Assembly: GCF_003614885.1 (NCBI RefSeq)
Contig: NZ_QZMS01000007.1
Coordinates: 1,550,001-1,614,000 of the forward strand
Source: Photobacterium salinisoli
GTDB lineage: Bacteria > Pseudomonadota > Gammaproteobacteria > Enterobacterales > Vibrionaceae
Direction of reading: 5' to 3'
DNA length: 64,000 nucleotides
The position numbers were made by a program, and so were the translations under genes. The notes under the pieces were generated by a model that saw nothing but the letters and a program-made list of their open reading frames with translations, was not told the origin of the DNA and made no database searches. This document shows positions 20,086-30,623 of this stretch, piece after piece. Position 1 is the first letter of the stretch. The number at the start of each line of letters is the position of its first letter.

Positions 20086-21660
20086 TTGATTTCTCTTAAG
20101 TCAAAAATAACAAAGCTTATGGCTATTATCGGGGTTGCCTTTGGTGCAACCAGTGTCAGTGCAGCAGAAAAACCGAATATACTCGTGATATGGGGAGACG
20201 ATATTGGCGTTCATAATATCAGTGCTTATAACCACGGTATTATGGGATACCAAACACCCAATATCGACTCGATTGCAAAAGAAGGTGCGTTGTTCACTGA
20301 TTCCTATGCACAGCAATCCTGTACAGCTGGGCGGGCATCATTTATTTTGGGTCAGCACCCGTTTCGCACCGGATTATTAACCATAGGTATGCCGGGTTCT
20401 GATCACGGTATTCCTGACTGGTCGCCAACCATTGCTGATTTATTGCATGAGCAGGGATATGTCAGTGGCCAGTTTGGTAAGAACCACTTGGGTGATCAGG
20501 ACAAACACCTGCCTACTAACCACGGTTTTGATGAATTCTTCGGTAACCTGTATCACCTGAATGCGGAAGAAGAACCCGAGGGTTATTACTACCCGAAAGA
20601 TCCTGATTTTCGCAAAAAATACGGCCCGCGCGGCGTTTTAAAATCCACTGCTGACGGTAAAGTCGAAGATACCGGTCCGCTGACACGTAAGCGGATGGAA
20701 ACTGCAGATGAAGAGTTTATGGCTGCAGGGCTGGATTTCATGGAACGCGCCGTGAAGAGTGATAAGCCCTTCTTCATGTGGTTCAATACCACGCGTATGC
20801 ACGTCTGGACGCACTTAAAACCTGAGTCTGTCGGCACGACAGGAATTGGTCTGTACCCGGACGGCATGGTTGAACACGACAAGTCAGTCGGTACCTTGCT
20901 GGACAAACTCGATGAGCTGAAGATTGCCGACAACACGATTGTTGTGTACTCAACGGATAATGGTGCCGAGACGATTTCCTGGCCTGATGGCGGTACCACA
21001 CCTTTCCATGGTGAAAAAGGAACCACCTGGGAAGGGGGGATGCGCGTCCCTCTGCTGGTGAAATGGCCCAATGTGATTAAACCAGGCACCATCTATAACG
21101 ACATCATCTCGCATGAAGACTGGATGCCGACCTTCCTGGCTGCAGCCGGTGAACCCGACTTGGTCGAAAAGCTGAAAAAAGGCTATACCGCCAATGGTAA
21201 AGAATTCAAAGTTCATGCGGACGGCTATAACTTTATGCCTTATTTCAAAGGTGAGGTCGAAAAAGGTCCCCGCGACACTATTTACTACTTTGGCGCAACC
21301 GGTGAGTTGAATGCGGTTCGCTGGCAAGACTGGAAAATCCACTTTGCGACTCTTTCCGGTGGTATTAATACCGCCGTTCGCGAAACACCGGCCTGGCCTC
21401 TGGTAATCAACCTGCGGGCTGATCCCTATCAGAAAGGGGCGCTGGAGTCCGGTATGTATCTGAAATGGTATGCGGAAAACACTATGTGGCTGTTTGTACC
21501 GGTACAACAAAAAGTCATGGAATTCCTGAAAACCATTCCGGAATACCCATTCCAGCAAGGCTCCAGCCTCAGTGCGAGCAACATCAGTTATCAGACCCTG
21601 ATGACGCAGGATGCACTGAAAAAGCTTGAAGCCTTGGATGCACGGGTACCAAGAAACTAA
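20086..21660 (+). CDS. Exported arylsulfatase (formylglycine sulfatase)
   Basis: This 524-aa hydrolase cleaves sulfate esters. The start is TTG at 20086, five bases after AAAGGAGG. A signal peptide covers residues 1-26 (cleavage after VSA), so the enzyme is periplasmic or secreted. The metal-binding pair D38-D39 lies in IWGDDIG. The catalytic Cys79 lies in the sulfatase motif CTAGR; it must be oxidised to formylglycine. Position 3 of the motif is Ala rather than Pro, a form also handled by radical-SAM maturases. Further active-site motifs are FGKNHLG, YSTDNGAE and HGEKGTTWEGGMRVP. No maturase is visible in the window. The physiological substrate is unknown. Confidence 0.92.
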   Translation: MISLKSKITKLMAIIGVAFGATSVSAAEKPNILVIWGDDIGVHNISAYNHGIMGYQTPNIDSIAKEGALFTDSYAQQSCTAGRASFILGQHPFRTGLLTIGMPGSDHGIPDWSPTIADLLHEQGYVSGQFGKNHLGDQDKHLPTNHGFDEFFGNLYHLNAEEEPEGYYYPKDPDFRKKYGPRGVLKSTADGKVEDTGPLTRKRMETADEEFMAAGLDFMERAVKSDKPFFMWFNTTRMHVWTHLKPESVGTTGIGLYPDGMVEHDKSVGTLLDKLDELKIADNTIVVYSTDNGAETISWPDGGTTPFHGEKGTTWEGGMRVPLLVKWPNVIKPGTIYNDIISHEDWMPTFLAAAGEPDLVEKLKKGYTANGKEFKVHADGYNFMPYFKGEVEKGPRDTIYYFGATGELNAVRWQDWKIHFATLSGGINTAVRETPAWPLVINLRADPYQKGALESGMYLKWYAENTMWLFVPVQQKVMEFLKTIPEYPFQQGSSLSASNISYQTLMTQDALKKLEALDARVPRN

Positions 21661-21715
21661 CCGTATCAAACTCTGACTCTGCTTACCGCCTGTGGCGGTG
21701 GTGTGAGATAACAAT

Positions 21716-21747
21716 AAAAGACCAGCCACTTAATGTGCTGGTCTTTT
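21716..21747 (+). terminator. Terminator of the arylsulfatase gene
   Basis: An 11-bp perfect stem (AAAAGACCAGC with its complement) with a 10-base loop ends in TTTT, 55 bases after the stop. Confidence 0.88.
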
Positions 21748-21824
21748 CTGTTATTGCTTGTAGGTAGTATCCCTCTCTCTGACGTTCTTGCTCCCTTCAC
21801 TGATTTTTATTTCATTCATCGTTA

Positions 21825-21870
21825 GCGCACCAGTCTGCACCAAAACTATCATATCGCACCAAAGTGGTGC
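21825..21870 (+). promoter_or_regulatory. NtrC-type enhancer sites
   Basis: GCACCA-AAG-TGGTGC at 21856-21870 is a perfect dyad of the same form as the NtrC sites ahead of E. coli glnA (GCACCA-N3-TGGTGC). Two more half-sites (GCACCA at 21827 and 21837) lie just upstream. The dyad is centred about 119 bases before the predicted sigma-54 start, the usual enhancer distance. The binding protein is inferred from the motif only. Confidence 0.7.
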
Positions 21871-21955
21871 GCACCCGCAATACGCCACACCATAAATAAT
21901 CGATATTTATCAGTAAGATAAAAATGATGCGGTATGTATCAAGCCAAATTAAAAC

Positions 21956-21970
21956 TGGCTCGTTTTTTGC
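21956..21970 (+). promoter_or_regulatory. Sigma-54 (-24/-12) promoter
   Basis: TGGCTCG-N4-TTGC differs from the consensus TGGCACG-N4-TTGC at one base and has exact GG/GC spacing. Transcription should begin near 21982, leaving a leader of about 110 bases before the ATG at 22094. The rest of the 21748-22093 interval shows no convincing gene. Confidence 0.75.
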
Positions 21971-22093
21971 GATATGGCTGTGTCGTTAAGAAACTGCACC
22001 CAGGCTTCAACAAGCTGACTCAGAAACAGAATCAAAACGTCAAAGAGGATCAACAAAGTATTCATGCCATTCACCGGCATTTAGGGAGTCGAT

Positions 22094-22981
22094 ATGTGGA
22101 TTATTCTCGGTTTAACACTAACTGTGCTGGCACTCACGGCTTGGTATTTCTATAACAAACAACAGCAGGCGCAAACTGAAGCCCACTTCGATCAGATCCT
22201 TGGGCTTCGGCAGCTCATTCAGCTGTTACGTCAGCACCGACGCCTGTCCCATGACCATCTGATGAAAAGTCATGGCGAAACCCTGCCGGTTTTTCCCGAG
22301 CAGAATGCCATCCTGAGCCTGAGCCACACCCTGCTGAGCCAGACCGGGCTTGAGCAAAAACCCATGTACCGGATTCTGACCCAGCATTTACAGCAACTAA
22401 GTACTGAGTGGCCGCAGTATTCTATGTCACGTAACCAGGCCAATCATGGTAAAAACATTCGTCATGTTATGTATCTGATTGATGACCACTTAACCACCAG
22501 CCTGCTCATTGCAGACAAAAGCACCCTGTTCGAGCAGTATCAGCAGTTCTGGCCGATCACACTGAATGCATTGGATACGCTGGCCCAGTTCCGCTCAACA
22601 GTTGCGGTTTTTCGTCCGGGTAACAGCAAGCAAGAAGTATTACTGCGCAGGCATCTGCATTTGCTGCAACGCCGGCTGGGACAAATGAACCTGATGCTGA
22701 AAATACCCGGACCATCATTAATGGCCGATCAGCTGGAGAATGACCTGACCACGTTGCTGCAATCGGCCAGTGCAAGCAAAGCATGCCGACTGGCACTGTA
22801 TAAGTTCTCACTCAGCTTGTCGGATAACATTTTCTATTTGTTTGATGCCAAGCTGACCGAAATCGCCCATGCACTGGCGATAGAAGGTTTCCCGCTCGAT
22901 ATCAGTGCCAGTTTGCAACCCCTGCTGGAGCAGGCTGAATCTGAAGCTGCCGGTCAGACCGAACTCAAGCTTCAGGCTTGA
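22094..22981 (+). CDS. Uncharacterised membrane-anchored helical protein, putatively nitrogen-regulated
   Basis: I do not recognise this 295-aa protein with certainty. The start is ATG at 22094, five bases after AGGGAG. Residues 2-19 form one membrane helix (WIILGLTLTVLALTAWYF), and the rest is predicted all-helical and soluble, rich in Gln, Leu and His. The segment LRQLIQLLRQHRRLSHDHL (from about residue 38) faintly resembles the first helix of NIT (nitrate/nitrite-sensing) domains, which have LI..LQ.ERG.S. That resemblance is weak. No kinase, HAMP or output domain follows. It is a single gene behind an NtrC/sigma-54 promoter and is closed by a strong terminator, so a role in nitrogen stress is a reasonable inference. 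Confidence 0.75.
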   Translation: MWIILGLTLTVLALTAWYFYNKQQQAQTEAHFDQILGLRQLIQLLRQHRRLSHDHLMKSHGETLPVFPEQNAILSLSHTLLSQTGLEQKPMYRILTQHLQQLSTEWPQYSMSRNQANHGKNIRHVMYLIDDHLTTSLLIADKSTLFEQYQQFWPITLNALDTLAQFRSTVAVFRPGNSKQEVLLRRHLHLLQRRLGQMNLMLKIPGPSLMADQLENDLTTLLQSASASKACRLALYKFSLSLSDNIFYLFDAKLTEIAHALAIEGFPLDISASLQPLLEQAESEAAGQTELKLQA

Positions 22982-23058
22982 TAAGAATGCACCCGCCTCT
23001 GACACAGGTTATAACCTGCGGGCAAGGCAGGTAGTCATCAAGGCAGATAACAGGGCAT

Positions 23059-23086
23059 AAAAAACCCAGCGCAGGCTGGGTTTTTT
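23059..23086. terminator. Bidirectional terminator between the gene at 22094 and serS
   Basis: AAAAAACCCAGC / GCTGGGTTTTTT stem with a GCAG loop and a T run on both strands; it lies between convergent genes. Confidence 0.92.
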
Positions 23087-23105
23087 TTGACTGTCATCAC
23101 CGGTA

Positions 23106-24457
<1,352 letters not shown>

Positions 24458-24511
24458 AAGTTGAAATCTGAATACGTTAGAATTCCTAACGCAAGTTGAT
24501 AAACGATACCC

Positions 24512-24550
24512 AAAAAGCCCGATTATTGATAGCGTTTCTGCGGGCTTTTT
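24512..24550 (-). terminator. Terminator overlapping the end of rarA
   Basis: The stem AAAAAGCCCG / CGGGCTTTTT encloses a 19-base loop that contains the rarA stop codon. The T run lies on the minus strand. The last codons of rarA form the ascending arm. Confidence 0.75.
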
Positions 24551-25869
24551 GCGTCCAGTGAGGCCAGATATTCCAGCTTTTCACCAATTTTACTTTCTAA
24601 ACCACGCTCTGAAGGCTGATAGTACTTCCTGCCCTGCAGCTCTGGGGGTAAATAGCACTCTCCTGCCGCATAAGCCCCCGGTTCATCATGGGCATAGCGA
24701 TATTCGGCACCATATCCCAGCTCTTTCATGAGTTTAGTCGGGGCATTTCTCAGATGCGGCGGCACTTCATAATCAGGTAAATTCGCCGCATCCGCCTTTG
24801 CCTGATTAAAGGCAGTGTAGACCGCATTACTTTTGGGTGCTGACGCAAGGTACACAATGGCTTGTGCTATCGCTCTTTCGCCTTCATAAGCGCCTACACG
24901 GGTGAAACAATCCCAGGCAGCAATCGCAACTTGCATGCCACGAGGATCGGCATTGCCGACATCCTCAGACGCTATGGCCAGTAAACGACGGGCAACATAA
25001 AGAGGATCACAACCTGCCTGTAACATTCGGGCATACCAGTATAAGGCGCCGTCCGGACTGGAGCCGCGAATTGACTTATGAACGGCGGAAATCATGTCGT
25101 ACCAGAGATCGCCTTTGTTATCAAAACGGGTGATCTTCTCCCCGGCAACTTCAGCCAGAAGCGCTAAATTGATGATTTTACTGCCCTGATGCTCCTCTGC
25201 CATATCCGCCAGCAACTCAAGGTAGTTCAGCGCCATACGTGCATCACCATTAACCAGTGCCGCCAGGCTTTCTTTCACATCCGGGGCAAAGGCCAGACTG
25301 TCATCCCTGATGCCGCGCTCTGCGTCATCCATCGCCTGATTGATGACTGTCAGTATGTCATCTGTCGTCAGAGATTTGAGCTTATAGACACGGGCACGGG
25401 ATAGCAGGGCGTTATTCAGCTCAAAAGACGGATTTTCAGTGGTCGCGCCGATAAATGTCACAGTGCCATCTTCAATATGCGGCAAAAATGCATCCTGCTG
25501 GCTTTTGTTGAAACGGTGCACCTCATCGACAAACAAAATAGTTCGCCGTCCGGCATGCTGATTCTGACGCGCTTTATCTATGGCGGCACGAATCTCTTTG
25601 ACGCCAGAGGTCACCGCAGACACACGCTCCACTTCAGCGTTGGCATAGTGAGCCGCAACTTCCGCCAGCGTTGTTTTACCGGTTCCGGGTGGCCCCCAGA
25701 GAATCATGGAGTGAAGGTGTCCGGCCTCCAGCGCTCTTCGTAACGGTTTGCCCTGGCCGAGTATATGTTGCTGGCCAATGTACTCCTCTACCGTACGCGG
25801 ACGCATGCGCGCAGCCAGAGGGCGAAAATCCGAGGAAAAATTTAGGCTGAGATTATCCACGCTGACCAT
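24523..25869 (-). CDS. rarA: Replication-associated recombination protein A (AAA+ ATPase)
   Basis: RarA (MgsA) is a clamp-loader-like AAA+ ATPase that acts at stalled replication forks with SSB. Walker A is GPPGTGKTT near residue 59, Walker B is [10 protein letters not shown], sensor 1 is [12 protein letters not shown], and the C-terminal tetramerisation domain includes [20 protein letters not shown]. Length is 448 aa (E. coli 447). It lies between lolA and serS as in E. coli. The ribosome site before ATG 25869 is weak; an in-frame GTG three codons later is possible. Confidence 0.96.
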   Translation of the reverse strand: MVSVDNLSLNFSSDFRPLAARMRPRTVEEYIGQQHILGQGKPLRRALEAGHLHSMILWGPPGTGKTTLAEVAAHYANAEVERVSAVTSGVKEIRAAIDKARQNQHAGRRTILFVDEVHRFNKSQQDAFLPHIEDGTVTFIGATTENPSFELNNALLSRARVYKLKSLTTDDILTVINQAMDDAERGIRDDSLAFAPDVKESLAALVNGDARMALNYLELLADMAEEHQGSKIINLALLAEVAGEKITRFDNKGDLWYDMISAVHKSIRGSSPDGALYWYARMLQAGCDPLYVARRLLAIASEDVGNADPRGMQVAIAAWDCFTRVGAYEGERAIAQAIVYLASAPKSNAVYTAFNQAKADAANLPDYEVPPHLRNAPTKLMKELGYGAEYRYAHDEPGAYAAGECYLPPELQGRKYYQPSERGLESKIGEKLEYLASLDAKSPQKRYQ

Positions 25870-25930
25870 CCATCACTGAAAAAGGCGGTATTTCTACCGC
25901 CTGAATAAGACTCTGTCGTTTTTAACGCAA

Positions 25931-26557
25931 TCAGCGCTTATCGTCCAGCTCTACACCCGGAGGGGGAGTGAAACTGTATTGCTTACGATCTTGCTTGCCA
26001 CGTGCAAACTGGGCAAAGCGAAACTGGCTGAGCTGGCCATCCTGCTCTTCAACGGAAAACCCGCGAACCTGACCGTCCCGACCGACTGTGACCACAAACT
26101 TCCCGGTTACTGCGGCACTGTCTTTCGGCGTCAGCGTAAAAGTATCAGCCGTCTGGGCCACATTGTATTTGGCCCAGTCCTGATTCTGGTTGCGAATCAA
26201 TAAAACAAAGGGAGTCTGCGCGGTGGCATCGTCCAGTTTCATCGCCGTCACCTGCTCGACCATAGGTGTGTAGTACCAGAGGGTGCGGCCATCTGACACC
26301 AGCAGATTTTCATCCGGTGTATCGGCATGCCATCTGAACAGATTCGGACGCTGAACCGAAACATTCCCTTCACCCTCGACCAGCAAATCCCCTTCAGGGC
26401 TGGTGACCTTCTGAGTGAACGTTGCGCTGAAGGCATCGACTTTATTCAAACGCTGACTCAACTCCTGCTGAGCACTGGCAAAGGCCAGAGCAGGCAAGAA
26501 CGCAGCGGCCAGAATAACGCCCTGAATGGTTTTTGTTATTTGCTGATTTTTCATCAT
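25931..26557 (-). CDS. lolA: Outer-membrane lipoprotein carrier LolA
   Basis: LolA is the periplasmic chaperone that takes lipoproteins from LolCDE to LolB. A signal peptide spans residues 1-27 (cleavage at AFA-SA). The mature part has the LolA core with SATFTQKVTSPEGDLLVEGEG, LFRWHADTPDENLLVSDGRTLWYY and the PFVLL segment. Length is 208 aa (E. coli 203). AGGAG lies inside the end of ftsK, three bases separate the genes, and the two are probably translationally coupled. Confidence 0.96.
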   Translation of the reverse strand: MMKNQQITKTIQGVILAAAFLPALAFASAQQELSQRLNKVDAFSATFTQKVTSPEGDLLVEGEGNVSVQRPNLFRWHADTPDENLLVSDGRTLWYYTPMVEQVTAMKLDDATAQTPFVLLIRNQNQDWAKYNVAQTADTFTLTPKDSAAVTGKFVVTVGRDGQVRGFSVEEQDGQLSQFRFAQFARGKQDRKQYSFTPPPGVELDDKR

Positions 26558-26560
26558 ACA

Positions 26561-29521
26561 TCAATCTCCTGCCGGAGCCGGCGCCAGCACTTCTCGGTTA
26601 CCATTATGGCCCGGAGGACTGACAATACCGTGTGCTTCCAGCTGTTCTACAATACGGGCGGCGCGGTTATAGCCAATTTTGAAACGGCGTTGAACGCCTG
26701 AAACGGATCCGCGACGGCTCTCGGCCACAAAAGCTGCAACCTGATCAAAGAGCTGATCAAGATCGTCCTCACCACCGGATGAAGTTTCCCCTGGCAACAT
26801 AGCTTCCGAGCCCTGATCAGAATTCAGAATCCCATCGATATACTGTGGTTTACCCCGGGCTTTCCAGTCGTTCACCACATTATGGACATCATCATCGGAT
26901 GCAAAGGCACCGTGAACACGTATGGTGTGACTTTGACCTGCCGGCAGGTACAACATATCACCCATGCCCAGCAGCGATTCTGCCCCACCCTGATCCAGAA
27001 TAGTCCGTGAATCTGTCTTGGTTGAGACGGTAAACGCCATACGGCTTGGAATATTGGCCTTGATCAGACCGGTAATCACATCTACCGACGGACGCTGAGT
27101 CGCCAGCACCAGATGAATACCTGAGGCTCGCGCTTTCTGCGCCAGACGAGCGATCAGCTCCTCCACTTTCTTGCCGACCACCATCATGAGATCGGCAAAC
27201 TCATCCACTATGACCACAATACTTGGCATTTTCTCCAACAGCGGTGGATGTTCGTCCATACTATCGCCAGGTTTCCACAACGGATCGTGAATAGGATGCC
27301 CGGCGGCAGCGGCTTCTTTGAGCTTGGCATTGTAACCGGCCAGGTTTCGCACCCCTACCGCAGCCATCAGTTTGTAGCGGCGTTCCATTTCACCCACACA
27401 CCAGCGAAGCGCATTTCCGGCGTCTTTCATGTCTGTGACGACTTCGGTCAGCAGATGCGGAATGCCCTCGTAGATAGACAATTCCAGCATTTTCGGGTCA
27501 ATCATGATGAAACGGCAATCCTCCGGCTTACATTTGTAAAGCAGGCTGAGGATCATCACGTTGACACCTACAGATTTACCAGAACCCGTCGTACCGGCCA
27601 CCAGTAAGTGAGGCATTTTGCTCAGATCAGCGGCAACAGCCTCACCGGCAATGTCATAGCCCAGCACGATAGGAAGCGGGCCACGCATGTTCATAAAGCG
27701 CTCACTACCCAGCACTTCAGACATATACACGGTTTCACGGTTCTCGTTAGGCAGTTCCAGACCGATATAAGGTTTACCCGGGATCACTTCCACAACCCGC
27801 ACCGCATAGGCAGACAAAGCACGGGCCAGATCTTTCGCTAGCCCTGAGATGCGGCTCACTTTGACACCGGGTGCCAAATCCAGCTCATAGCGGGTGATTA
27901 CCGGGCCGGGATAAATCCCGACCACCTTGGCTTTAATTTTGTAATCCGCCAGCTTAGATTCCACCAAACGGGCGGTATTCTTTAATTCTTCTTCACTGGT
28001 AGGCTGCACATTTTGCGTCGGTGGCTGCAGGAGATCCAAAGTCGGCATCGGTGAGGTCGGTTTAGGCAAATCGACGTCTTTTTTCACCAGGAACGGATTA
28101 TCCAGTCCCGCCGCGTAGGCCTGCTGCTGCTGTGCCTGCTGCGCTTCGCGAATCTTGCGCTGGAAAGCATCTTCATCAGACTCTTCGTCATCAGCATCAT
28201 CGGCCTCAGTTTCTGACACTATGCCGGCACGTTCCAGCTCTGACATACCATCGTGGACACCGATCTCAATATCCGCATCCGGCATGGGTTCGTCTTCCCA
28301 GGGCATGTCATCTTCAGATTCAGCAACCGTATACTCCTGCTCTGGCGCAGATTCGTACTCAGACATTACAGGTTCTTCCCCGACCAGGGACAGATCGCCA
28401 ATGGCGGGTTCATCCACCCCGCCATAAGTGGGCGGCTCCTGCATAGGCTGATCATAACTGTCAGCACGCGTGCCGTTCCGGGCGTCGTCCGATTCGGCGG
28501 CATACACGCTGTAATCATCATTCTCAGCCAGCTGGGACTGCAAGTCGGCAATAGTTACGCCTGCTATATCAGGATTGGATCCCAGCGGCTGGCTGGCTGA
28601 GGCAACGGCTGGCTTGTTGCGCTCTGGCATCACAATGGCAGGCTCTGGCTGCACAGCCGCATTTACCGGCGGCGGTTTAACCTCAGGGCGGGCCTGATTC
28701 ATCTGAGCAGTTCTCTCAACAGCCGTATCCGAAACCTGAGTCTCGGCCAGCGGCGTTGGAGTATAGGCAATACGTTCTGAACGACGCAGTAATACGTCGT
28801 CCTCATCAATATCAGACTCATTCGGATTATGCGTCAGCCTGGCGGCATAAGCCGTCTGGCTTTCGTCTGGAATATCGGCAGCAAAAGGCGTCAGTGTCTG
28901 CGGCTTTTCGCCACGGATTCTGTTGAGCAGCCAGCCTAACATCCCTAAGGTTGTCTCACCGAGGCCATCCACCACACGCAGCCAGGAAATGCCGGTCAAG
29001 AGGGTAAAACCCACCGCCCATAAAAACATCAGAACCAGAGTCGTGCCAAGCAGGTTAAACAGCGGCAGAGTCAGGTTGGCAACCACATCGCCAATCACAC
29101 CGCCGGAGGAAAAGTACCAGATATCATCAAAGTTCAGATCGGCAAGACCACAGCTGGTCAGAAACAGTAACAGTAGGCCTAACAGGCGCGTACCGTATAT
29201 CATGTAGTCCACCGGCTCCCGTTCACCGCGACGACGGAACATCACCCAGGTCATCCCCAGAATGACAAGCGGTAAAGGGTACGCCAGCGAGCCAAAAGTG
29301 AAAAAGGCGGTGTCGGCGACCATAGCCCCAAATGCACCGGCTTTATTCTGTACCGTGCCCTGCCAGGCCGTTTGCGACCAGGAAGGATCGGCCGGATTAA
29401 AACTGACCAGGGCAACCATGATATAGACTGCGGCAAGAATACCGATGATCAAAAAACTTTCCAGCAGGCGCTGTCCGCCTGACAGGCGTACAGGCTGAGT
29501 TTTGCCTCTAACTTTCCTCAA
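26561..29521 (-). CDS. ftsK: DNA translocase FtsK
   Basis: FtsK couples division to chromosome segregation: the N-terminal membrane domain joins the divisome, and the motor pumps DNA to XerCD-dif. The start is TTG at 29521, with GGAGAGAG just upstream. Four membrane helices lie in about residues 20-190. An acidic, Pro/Gln-rich linker (about 200-480) follows, then the RecA-like motor with Walker A GTTGSGKS near residue 641 and Walker [12 protein letters not shown]. The winged-helix gamma domain for KOPS recognition ([22 protein letters not shown]) ends the chain. At 986 aa it is much shorter than E. coli FtsK (1329), mostly through the linker. Confidence 0.97.
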   Translation of the reverse strand: MRKVRGKTQPVRLSGGQRLLESFLIIGILAAVYIMVALVSFNPADPSWSQTAWQGTVQNKAGAFGAMVADTAFFTFGSLAYPLPLVILGMTWVMFRRRGEREPVDYMIYGTRLLGLLLLFLTSCGLADLNFDDIWYFSSGGVIGDVVANLTLPLFNLLGTTLVLMFLWAVGFTLLTGISWLRVVDGLGETTLGMLGWLLNRIRGEKPQTLTPFAADIPDESQTAYAARLTHNPNESDIDEDDVLLRRSERIAYTPTPLAETQVSDTAVERTAQMNQARPEVKPPPVNAAVQPEPAIVMPERNKPAVASASQPLGSNPDIAGVTIADLQSQLAENDDYSVYAAESDDARNGTRADSYDQPMQEPPTYGGVDEPAIGDLSLVGEEPVMSEYESAPEQEYTVAESEDDMPWEDEPMPDADIEIGVHDGMSELERAGIVSETEADDADDEESDEDAFQRKIREAQQAQQQQAYAAGLDNPFLVKKDVDLPKPTSPMPTLDLLQPPTQNVQPTSEEELKNTARLVESKLADYKIKAKVVGIYPGPVITRYELDLAPGVKVSRISGLAKDLARALSAYAVRVVEVIPGKPYIGLELPNENRETVYMSEVLGSERFMNMRGPLPIVLGYDIAGEAVAADLSKMPHLLVAGTTGSGKSVGVNVMILSLLYKCKPEDCRFIMIDPKMLELSIYEGIPHLLTEVVTDMKDAGNALRWCVGEMERRYKLMAAVGVRNLAGYNAKLKEAAAAGHPIHDPLWKPGDSMDEHPPLLEKMPSIVVIVDEFADLMMVVGKKVEELIARLAQKARASGIHLVLATQRPSVDVITGLIKANIPSRMAFTVSTKTDSRTILDQGGAESLLGMGDMLYLPAGQSHTIRVHGAFASDDDVHNVVNDWKARGKPQYIDGILNSDQGSEAMLPGETSSGGEDDLDQLFDQVAAFVAESRRGSVSGVQRRFKIGYNRAARIVEQLEAHGIVSPPGHNGNREVLAPAPAGD

Positions 29522-29911
29522 AAACTCTCTCCGGTCTTGCTAATACTGGCTGTAAGCCGGGGGTAATCAACGTCCTGTGGGTGACCCAGCTGAATTTGCG
29601 TTTGATATATCTGTCCCAGACCACCTTAGGAGGCTTGGGTATTGTGGCCTATTTTATACCACTTAGCGGGTAATGTTACCTGCCTGAGAAAATGTGGGAG
29701 CAAAGTAGGAAAACTATGTGAATCACACAAAGAGCAGGGCCGTTAACACTTTCACGCACTCTGTGCGCGCTCCCGCAGCACTCTTGGCTCCATCCAACAA
29801 GCTGTAATTGTAGTTGGTTGATAACACAAATAATTCATCCCAATGTCAAATAGATGATGGGATGCTGACTTTTTCAGCAATTGAGACAAAAAACGATATG
29901 AATGCCACAAA
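29522..29911. other. ftsK upstream region without genes
   Basis: About 390 bases hold the ftsK promoter. A small dyad GGTAA-TG-TTACC at 29668-29679 is a possible operator. No LexA box with correct spacing is present (the nearest is CTG-N9-CAG at 29575). No further gene is seen. Confidence 0.4.
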
Positions 29912-29938
29912 AACGAAACAAGCGGCACAAGGCCGCTT
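29912..29938 (-). terminator. Terminator of lrp
   Basis: AAGCGGC / GCCGCTT stem with a 5-base loop, followed on the minus strand by GTTTCGTTTTT, 35 bases past the lrp stop. Confidence 0.8.
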
Positions 29939-29972
29939 GGTATTGACTGAAATCAGACTGGCTTCGCGCCAA

Positions 29973-30467
29973 TTAACGCGTTTTGATAACCAGGTTATTG
30001 GTCTGTTTCACTTCTTCCATTACCACATAGGTACGGGTGTCGTTTACACCAGGTAAGCGCAGCAGGGTTTCACCCAGCAGCTTACGGTATGCAGACATAT
30101 CCGATACACGTGTTTTTAACAGATAGTCGAAATCGCCCGACACCAGATGGCACTCTTGAATATCTTCCAGCTCCTGAACCGAACGGTTAAATTGCTCAAA
30201 GACATCGGGTGCACCACGATTAAGGGTAATTTCAACGAAAACGAGCAGAGATGCATCCAGATACTGCGGGTTCAGCAGCGCAGTATAGCCGCTGATATAC
30301 CCCTGGCGCTCCAGGCGACGTACACGCTCCAGACAAGGGGTTGGAGACAATCCAACACGTTTAGACAACTCAACGTTTGAAATTCGTCCGTCCTTCTGAA
30401 GTTCGTTCAGAATGTTGCGGTCGATGCGATCCAACTCCTTGGAGGGTTTCTTTTTGGTATCTACCAT
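29973..30467 (-). CDS. lrp: Leucine-responsive regulatory protein
   Basis: Lrp is the global feast/famine regulator of amino-acid metabolism and binds DNA as octamers or hexadecamers. The 164-aa sequence is nearly identical to E. coli Lrp: helix-turn-helix VELSKRVGLSPTPCLERVRRL near residues 33-53, and the RAM effector domain from about residue 65 with VSGDFDYLL. The divergent ald gene and an Lrp-like box in the shared promoter suggest that Lrp controls both. Confidence 0.99.
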   Translation of the reverse strand: MVDTKKKPSKELDRIDRNILNELQKDGRISNVELSKRVGLSPTPCLERVRRLERQGYISGYTALLNPQYLDASLLVFVEITLNRGAPDVFEQFNRSVQELEDIQECHLVSGDFDYLLKTRVSDMSAYRKLLGETLLRLPGVNDTRTYVVMEEVKQTNNLVIKTR

Positions 30468-30524
30468 TTTTTATTCCACCTATTTACTTCCTTGCAAAAA
30501 AATATACTACATCTACTAGTTATT

Positions 30525-30539
30525 TAGTATCAAATACTC
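30525..30539. promoter_or_regulatory. Lrp-like operator in the lrp-ald promoter region
   Basis: TAGTATCAAATACTC matches 11 of 15 positions of the Lrp consensus YAGHAWATTWTDCTR and is a near dyad. A second arm ATACTA lies 15 bases upstream of TAGTAT. Control by Lrp of itself and of ald is an inference from this and the gene order. Confidence 0.5.
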
Positions 30540-30623
30540 TTTTAGTCAAACTATACTGCCATTAGCTCTGTCATTTCAACCTTGTCCATAGCTAACCCTG
30601 CTACATAGATCAAGGAGCACAGC

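Noticed and set aside
21934..22155. 73-codon ORF overlapping the sigma-54 promoter
   Set aside because: It begins before the predicted transcript start, has no ribosome site and runs into the real gene in another frame.
29575..29589. LexA-like box ahead of ftsK
   Set aside because: CTG and CAG are nine rather than ten bases apart and the inner bases do not fit.
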